A stretch of DNA of 60,000 nucleotides, from positions 26,179,876 through 26,239,875 of the forward strand of contig NC_045142.1 of the NCBI RefSeq assembly GCF_008831285.2, read 5' to 3'. Below the pieces are notes generated by a model, which worked only from the letters and a program-made list of their open reading frames with translations, was not told the origin of the DNA and ran no database searches. The position numbers and the translations under genes are program-made. This stretch comes from Nymphaea colorata (lineage: Eukaryota; Streptophyta; Magnoliopsida; Nymphaeales; Nymphaeaceae). This document shows positions 51,701-59,300 of this stretch, in pieces. How positions within the stretch are numbered: position 1 is the stretch's first letter; each line of letters starts with the position of its first letter.

Positions 51701-54700
51701 ATAATTGGCTGAAAGAAAGCCTAGCTGTTCTGAAGGAGAAACAGGCGAAGCTGCAGAAGAAGGTTGTAAGACGTTTTCTTCTTTCCCTCTATTCATTGGA
51801 GAGATTTGGCATGTTTCACTTAAGCAACATGGTGGTAGCAGCCATTAGGATTGCTGCCTTTTTATATGTGACTACACTGAGGTTCTCTGGAAAGTTCATC
51901 ACACACACACACACACCCACACCCACAAAGGTATCTTCCTGAGCACGTCTTTCATGCAGCATGAAAAAGTCTTACAGGTTTGCTTTTTCAAGTTATCTAT
52001 ATTATCTGTGACATGGGTGCCTGGACCGCAAAGGGAAAATTTTACCCCTTTAGATTTATTTTCCTTTTATTTTTTTGGTACCAGGATGCCAAAAAGGAAA
52101 ATGCACTAGCCTAAATTTTCTGCTTCCTCATTTTGAGTGTGCTTCTTCTAGATCAGATAGCACTATAAGAAGGTGATGGAGTTGAATAGTAGATGTTGAT
52201 TAACTTAAAAACCAGGTCAAGACTTTTTTAGTGAATGACAAGAGCCAGAAAGCACAACTAGATTAAATGCTTAGGTTTAGTAGCCCTCATTGGGTTCTCT
52301 GTATCAACTTTCTCAATTGTACCAATGACTCTGGTCCTGGCATTTTAGAATTTTGCGATAATGTATTTTATCTAGCTTTTACTGCCTAGGTTCATAGTTC
52401 ATCAGCTGTATCTCACTCATTGATGTTTGTTTACTTTTCTTTTTATTGATCAGGTTGTGTTTCGTCCTGAACCAAGCAAGTATAATGTTCTAAAATCTCA
52501 TTGTGATTCCTTCTTGGATGAGGTTTTGCTCATGGGATTGGCACAGGAGCTTGACTCAGCATTCCCACGGTTAGAACAAACCCTCAATAAGGTTTCCAAC
52601 TGGCAGGTATGCATGATATGTTATATTTGTTAATATCATTAACCGTTCAAGTTTCTTGACTTTTTCCTGCTTGGTATGGTGTTTCTGAAAATAAGGCTGA
52701 TAACAGCCTGAATAGTTTTGGAAATAAAGGCTGATAACTGCCAGAAGTTTATTCTCTCCAAAATGCTAGGGCCACAACACAAATGTGGAATGAATCTAAA
52801 ACTCCTATTGAGAATCAGAAAGAAAACAGTTTATCACAGTGTGTTTAAATCAGGAAGACATTCTCTTATTTATAATTTTATAGACAGAAATCATGAAGAA
52901 CGGTCATAGACTAGCTATTGGCTAGCTCGAACGGTTCAAAAAGGAATGGCTGGAGCTAGTCCAATGGCTAACTATCCGGTTAAGGCACATTTCTTGTCCA
53001 TATTGGGGCAAAATAAAATAAAAAAAAGAGAAAAGGAACCAAAATTTACCAAAATAGAATTAAAAAAAATACAAAGCTTACAGACATAAATCTCTATACA
53101 GGCATATATATCAGATTTATACATATAAAACTATAATTGTGCATGGCATGCATGTACAGTTATAGTTAGAAATGTGTATATGCATAAATATAACATACAT
53201 ACGTTTATATACACCATTTCTAACAGTTTCAAATGGCAGCAATGGTTACGTATACCTTGATTCCATACCAGGTATCACATCACATAGTGTTTTGATTTTA
53301 TAACATTCTTTGTATGGTAAATAAATTAGATTAAAATGATGGTTGAGGAAACTCCTATTGGTTTTTGGGTCAGTATTTTTACAGTTGCTATCAGAATTAT
53401 GTTCAACCTTCAAACATGAAGGTCCAGTATGCAGGCATTGAGCATATTCTGAGATTGAGGATAATCATACGTCATATATGCAAGAGATGAGGTACAGTGA
53501 TGATCATGTCTACCTTGTTTAACTAGTATCCTGGTCCTTAACCTTTGATTGGGTGTTTAAGGAAATTGCTTATGTGCGGGTACCAGATGCTTGAGTTATG
53601 TTTGGTTTGGGTTATTGCAAATAGTGTTAAAACCATGTGTAACACTGAGCCTTTGGATCCAGTTAGTTCCATATCAAAATTGAGCTATAGTGATGGGTAT
53701 TACCTAACATCCTTAGTTGCAGTTATTTTCAAAGGGCACTAATATTCTCTACAGGATGCCAGACCAATTACTCAGTTACTTTGGGCCGGTGTTATTACGC
53801 TTATAATCTATAGCCCAACTAGATAATGCAATTCTGATCTGCCTTTTGATAAATCTTTTCCTCCCACTGTGTGTTCTTTTTCTTTAAAGTGATGTCGGGA
53901 TGGCTGTGTTTTGATTGCTCAGGAAACATCTTCCTGCTTTCTACGACATCTTTTGGAAGAATATGCTTCCTACACTGATCTAATCCAGCCTATCCAAGTT
54001 GCAATTTACGAAATGAAATTGGGACTGTCGATGCTTGTATCAAATGCTTTGGAGAAACAATTGCTGAATAAAATAGACGAGACTGCTGATAGGATGCGAG
54101 TTTGGGTGAGTAGATTTTTGCCTTTGTTTTTGTTCATTATGTTTGCCTCATTTTCTTAGCAACCATAACTAATTATCTTTTTGGTAGAAAATGCTTCATT
54201 TTCTCATGGCATTTCCTGGCGTTGGAGAAGAAAACATGAATACTTCGAGTATGGAACCTGGTGTATATGCCACAGAGTGGATAACAGAGGAGGATGTGAA
54301 CTTCTTGAAGAAGTTGTCGAATGTTTCAAGTGATGTGAGCTATCTTACATTATCAATTTTTTTTTTTGGAGGGTTTCAGTTTGATGGCATCTAAGGTTCC
54401 TGTTTATTACGTGTTGTAGAAATGCTCTTTTAGATAAAAACATGCTTCTTCTTGTAGGTCCCAGTTCTGGAGTTAAATGTGACTGTCAATCAGATTTATT
54501 TAGCACATGTAGCAAACTATGTTAGAAGTTCATTAATTATGGATAAAGCTTCGATCAAGGTGAGGTAGCCTAAGTTTAGGTTATGGAGGGTTTAAAATGT
54601 GGATAAGATAGTTCCTCATCCATTTTGAGCTGTCTTGTGTGCCAGATCATGGATAAAATATTTGACCAATTTGCGGAACTGTGGATTAAAATGAAAGTTC

Positions 54701-56264
54701 AAGCAAAGGAAAGGGTTGATAGTGAATCTAAAATTTACAAATTCAAGCCTTATGCCTTTAAGATCAGAAGCATTTTGGATGTAGATGTTTCAAGTCTAAG
54801 AACTATAAGCACCGAGGAAGATTGGTCTTTTGACTGGCAGGACATGCTGTTTGACCCTGAACATGGAGAGGAGGTAAAGTTTATTGAATATCCAACAATT
54901 CTTTCAATTCTTTATCAAGCCCAATCTGCCGTTCTATTTTTCTATAGTTCTATATGTCTTCACAATTTTGCATATATGAGGTGAATTTATAATTGCCTCT
55001 GGGAATAAAACAGGAAATTCTAGAGAATGATTGGAGTCGCATTGAAGAGCCACTTCTTAAGAATGTGGTGCAGGTCCACAGTCAATTGTTTGGATCACCC
55101 CAGCTTGTTAGCTGCGTGAGTTTCTACTTTTTTCATCAATTTGTATCTCTTTCTTTTACATATGATTTTTTTATTATGCCTCCTGATATCAGTGTCAAGA
55201 GCTTTCTATCGTTTTGTCTTTCTATTGATGCAAGTATTGACTACATATCGTTGTTGAGGTTGAATAGACATTGTTGAAAACTAGAGATCCATAAAATTTC
55301 TGATTTTTTGATTATGCCTCCTGATATCAGTGTCAAGAGCTTTCTATCGTTTTGTCTTTCATTGATGCACGTATTGACTACATATCGTTGTTGAGGTTGA
55401 ATAGACATTGTTGAAAACTAGAGATCCATAAAATTTCTGTGACCACTTTGTTACTTTTTTGCCGTTCCTTTAATAGGTTTGGAATTCTTTTATTGTCAAA
55501 CTTGTTAAAGAGGGTGCATGCCTCTGAACAGTGGAACCTCTAATCAAATTGTTTTTTAGTAAAAAGTTAAGTCCTCTTCATTGTTGATTAAAAATTGCCA
55601 AGGGGTACGTGCAGTTCAATAACGTCATACCTTTGCTTTGTTTTTTCTTTGGGTGGAGACAACAAGGAAAAGTCTGTCCACAATGAAAAGGTGCTTGGGT
55701 GTGATTTTGTCAAACGTTCATGTAGAATTCAATGATTTGGTTGTCCCTCAGCAGAGTCTAGGAGCATGCTGAACTATAAGTCCCCCTGTTACAGAGGTCA
55801 GGTTTTGCAGGTGGATTTTCAAATGGGAATATGATTAGAATGAGGAAATCGTAAACCATATCCGAGCTAATTGACATCCTGTAACATGATACTGTGAACA
55901 ACATTGGAGATTTTGTTAGGCAAGAAGATGCACTATTATGCAAGCTAGGGTTTTCTAAGTGCGGACCTTGAATAAGGTTTGAGTTTGATTTCTACAGCCA
56001 AAACTGGTGTGACCAGCAAGCCATATCCAGACATGTTTGCATCCCTATTTAGAAGCACTGAGATTAAGATGTAATATGGTATTGTGATATTGTGAAGGCA
56101 ATTAGAAAATTCATTAAAGAATCAATTATTTTGATTTTGAGTATATCCATCTTACATGGGGTGATGAGCTGACTCGTCAACTGTTGTCCAATTGGCTAGG
56201 CCATGGCTCATGACCAATTGGCTGATTAGATACATTCTTGTTGTTAGTACGACTTTCTTTCAAT

Positions 56265-56348
<84 letters not shown>

Positions 56349-59300
56349 GTTTGTGTGTGTGTGTATATACAGGTGGCCATTGCCACCCTTCCTTCGTATC
56401 AGGGTATATATATATCACACATACCTTACCATACCAATTAACTACTCAGTTGACTTTGGTATTTACCAACTAGCTAGTTTATTTATCTATTATATATTAT
56501 TCACTAGCTAACTTTCCCACTACACAGTCAAATAAATATATCTGACTGGAACTGACTTGAAGCGAACTAGCATTGTCTAGCCTTTTGTGGGCCTTCGCTG
56601 CCTGTGTCTGACTTCTGATTTTGGTAACTTAGCTTGCAGTAGTTTTAACCTTTTCACATTTTTTTATATCTTTTGAGAAGCACATTACAGTAAGTAGTAA
56701 TTTTGGAACGTCCCAGAGTGATTAATGGTATTCAGCATTAACAATGCTTTCTTGATAGTTTGTATCATTGAAAATTTTGTGGATTTTGTGGCAGATGCCA
56801 CTTTCAGAAGCTCCTTGAAACTTGTTTTTCTTAGAGTAGACACATTTGCTACCTCAGCACCCTGAGCTAAAAAATTTTGTCTTAGTTCAAATAACTATTC
56901 AAGCATATAATAATCTTTAGTTATTCTTTATCCTCATTATGTATTACATGCAGCCTGGCAGAGTTGAGGTCAGCGTTCAAGACAGAGTAGATTCATTTAT
57001 GCTATCCTACGGGTTTGGAAGGAGGATTTTGAATGGTAAGTTGCCTTATTTTGTTAAGCTTTTGTTGATGGTGATACTCAAAGTAATCTTTGGAGCTATC
57101 ACTTTATTTCCAGGATTACCACCTTCCTTGCCGTCAAAGTTAGATGCACACATTATGTTGGGACATCTGTTTCACACGTGTTTGAAATCAAATGAATATG
57201 CTGATCCGGCCCTCCAGCCTTTTAGGCCCTATAATTTTTACAAGGTTGTAAGGAATGTTCTTCACTTCCTTTGGGTGTGTGCATGTGTGTGTATTAAAAC
57301 TGCTGTTCTTTAAACCATTTTGCAGGATCCAAATGCTCCTCAGTTGGTTCGTATGGTCAAGCCACTTGCATCTCTCCATGATTGGGTGTTGGATCTTTTG
57401 AGGGAGCACCCTGACCAACCGGCCCTTGAGCAAATCTGCAAAACATTAAAGATGCTTATAGACATTCCACTAAGTACACCCTTAGTGCAGGTGCCACTTT
57501 CTTAGTATACTCTGTTTTCTATGTTCCCTCCTAGTTGAGGAATCTTAGGATATTCAGTTTTATAACGTCATACATTTTAACTCTCCTGTTAAGGTACTCG
57601 TCATGTTGCAATTTTTGCTTGGTCGGTTTCAATCTTGGGAAGAAAATACTTTAAAAATTCCATCTATCACTGGTAAAGTGTGCTTCATATATCCCTGTGT
57701 TCTTGTATTTTCTCCGGATCAGCTTCTTCAAAGTCCTTTTCTCTTGTTGTCAGCTAAGGTGCAACCAATCTTTTTCCTTGTTTCTGATTGGCTGAGGATG
57801 GAGTCTGATATGTGGCCTGGATTGCTTGATGATGTCCAACGGAAATATGAATCTGCTGCTGGAAAGGTGTGTCAAATTGATTTTGTTGTCTAGGGTCAAA
57901 TCTGGACACTTTATTATTTTATGTTACTGTTGCAGCTTTGGTTTCCCCTGTATTCAATCATTTATCAAAGTCCTTCCAAGTCTGCTGAGGATGATGGTGA
58001 ATCTGCAATTAATGTGTAAGCCACTTATGTTTGGTATCCTTAAGTTTTCGATCTTAGGAATGACACATTCAGAAGCATATTTCTCACCTAAATCACATGT
58101 GCAGTCTGGAGGAGTTCATAGAAACATCAAATGTTGGTGAATTTAAAAGTCGTCTTGAGCTTCTGCTTGCATTTCATGGGCAGATCAATATGCAGTTGAA
58201 TCTTGAAGACTTCTCTGACGAAAAACTAAGGTGAGATTGTAAAATATTGTTTTAAGTACCCTCCTTATCAATGTTTTGTGGGGCAATGAATTCTTTAGGT
58301 AATTCGCTTATGTTTCTGAGGCTGGCTCAGTCAACGACAAGCTATGCGTACATAAGGTCCATTGCTTGATCTGTTTAAGCATTTGCAGGTTTCGTTTGGT
58401 GAAAAGCTCTTGTATCTTATATAACATATTTGGATATTACATCCAGTACCTGCCTTTGTAAGTCTCATTTCATGCATACTCTTCTCCATCTCAAAGTTAT
58501 TTTCTGGCTGCACTCATTGACAATTTTTTTGTGAATGTGAGTTTCTGATTTGACCCATTGATAATTTCTTTGTGGCTTGGCATATTTTTCACTTCAGGGT
58601 TGATAGGTACATTAGTAATAGCAAGGCAAGTGTGAAATTAGAGCTTGAAGAACTTTCAAAGCTTACAAAGTGGGAGCATCATAGTTATCATGCATTAATG
58701 GACTCATCTAAAAGAACTCGCCAGAAGCTGCAGAAGCTTGTACAGAAGTTTAATGTAAATAAACTGATTGCTCTGTTATTTGATTCTTGCTTCGTCTTTC
58801 TTTCTCAATGAGCTGATGTTCCAACTGCTGCTTTTTTGTTTCATGCTGCTTTTTTGTTTCATTTTGTGCTACTTGATACATCTATCTCGGTATTCTACTG
58901 GATATCAAGGGTGATAACTAATTACTAAGCTGTATGAAAGCAGTATGCAAAAAAAATTTCCTTTTTATTCTTCAAAATTTCCAAGCATGCATGACATTGT
59001 GTGCAACTGAAATTTGGATAAGGTCTATTGTTTTCCCGAAACGCCTAAAGCACCTCTTTTAGGTGCTAAACACAGCCTTTTCTGCCAATGGTCAAATAAG
59101 TAAGCACTGCAACCGGCACACTTTAACCTCGGAACTTCATTTTATAGGTCACATTATGCTGGAATAGGCTTGTACTTTTGGTAAAAGATGGCAGCATGGC
59201 TTTCCAAGTGATGTATGCTAACCCATTCTTAGAGTTTTATGTTTTAAAACAGTTCAAACTTTTTGTATTTTAGAAGAGGTTCATGTAGTTTTAGTAAACA

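Noticed and set aside
56177-56511. Open frames reading CVCVCV or HTHTHT
   Set aside because: They are translations of the GT microsatellite.
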